64,000 bases of DNA from Sphingomonas sp. 67-36 (GTDB lineage Bacteria > Pseudomonadota > Alphaproteobacteria > Sphingomonadales > Sphingomonadaceae). A program made the translations under genes and the position numbers. How positions within the stretch are numbered: position 1 is the stretch's first letter; every line of letters starts with the position of its first letter. Below the pieces are notes generated by a model. The model was not told the origin of the DNA. It ran no database searches and saw nothing but the letters and a program-made list of their open reading frames with translations. Location: contig MKSU01000003.1 in NCBI GenBank assembly GCA_001897375.1, forward strand, positions 95,505 to 159,504. The letters are read 5' to 3'. Of the stretch, positions 63,988 through 64,000 are shown one piece after another.

Positions 63988-64000
63988 ATGCTTGATGACG
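63988..64000 (+). CDS. Possible start of the next gene (cut by window)
   Basis: ATG at 63988 with GAGGG-TAAG about 6 nt upstream, reading MLDD to the window edge. Only four codons visible, so no product can be assigned. Confidence 0.25.

Larger units (their letters stand above)
51869..64000. mobile_element. tRNA-Arg-integrated genomic island carrying defence genes (right end beyond window)
   Basis: Bounded on the left by the tRNA-Arg 3' half and opened by a tyrosine integrase; contents are AbiE toxin-antitoxin, Abi-C-like protein, GIY-YIG fusion protein, serine recombinase and type I restriction-modification. Codon use from about 58,000 on is more A-rich than the left chromosome part. No conjugation genes are seen in the visible 12 kb, so it may be an integrative but not self-mobile island. 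Confidence 0.8.

Overview
The window looks like chromosome from a GC-rich alphaproteobacterium of the order Sphingomonadales (Sphingomonas, Sphingobium or Novosphingobium type). This rests on high GC, three full-length TonB-dependent receptors (TBDRs) plus a broken one, a complete meta-cleavage pathway for aromatics, a PEP-CTERM protein with the PEPATW/GFGLVG/RRR tail, and sphingomonad-type small stress proteins (DUF3597, DUF4142, PepSY). The assignment is inference from gene content; there is no rRNA here.

Layout. (1) 1-12446: aromatic meta-cleavage locus. A tightly packed operon encodes an FAD monooxygenase (cut by the window edge), an extradiol dioxygenase, an ACMSD/LigW-type decarboxylase, 2-oxopent-4-enoate hydratase, acylating acetaldehyde dehydrogenase, 4-hydroxy-2-oxovalerate aldolase, a second FAD hydroxylase and a FAH-family hydrolase. 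A LysR gene points back at it. A second operon has an SDR, a second extradiol dioxygenase and a C-C hydrolase, and ends at a strong hairpin. Together these can hydroxylate a phenolic ring, open it, and carry the fragments to pyruvate and acetyl-CoA. (2) 12583-13882: a truncated TBDR joined to an aldo/keto reductase. (3) 14047-23528: a glycan/sulfate-ester locus (TBDR, PAP2 phosphatase, sulfatase, FucP-like permease, LacI regulator, GH3 beta-glucosidase). A shared 16-bp palindrome lies in front of each transcription unit except lacI itself. (4) 23753-29541: methyltransferase/AraC pair, ModE-type regulator, and a divergent di-haem peroxidase/secreted protein versus TBDR locus with a ModE-box-like palindrome between. 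(5) 29542-38589: an AT-richer patch with a PEP-CTERM protein, then stress and envelope genes, a hybrid histidine kinase, an Nramp-type transporter and a porin whose 3' end runs into tRNA-Gln. (6) 38691-51741: S9 peptidase, uracil-DNA glycosylase, DUF488, hybrid histidine kinase and amidase on the minus strand; then TBDR, Rieske oxygenase, L,D-transpeptidase and a DUF6306-like protein on the plus strand.

(7) 51869 to the window end: an integrated genomic island carrying defence genes. It starts at the detached 3' half of a tRNA-Arg(CCG) gene, a classic attachment-site scar, followed by a tyrosine integrase. Next come an AbiE-type toxin-antitoxin pair with a perfect inverted repeat at its start codon, an Abi-C-like protein overlapping an unusual fusion of an EVE/PUA-like N-terminus to a GIY-YIG (T5orf172) nuclease, a small serine recombinase, and a complete type I restriction-modification operon (hsdR-hsdM-hsdS). 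HsdS carries an extra C-terminal domain of about 190 residues. The Abi-C/GIY-YIG pair and the fused HsdS are the best candidates for something undescribed.
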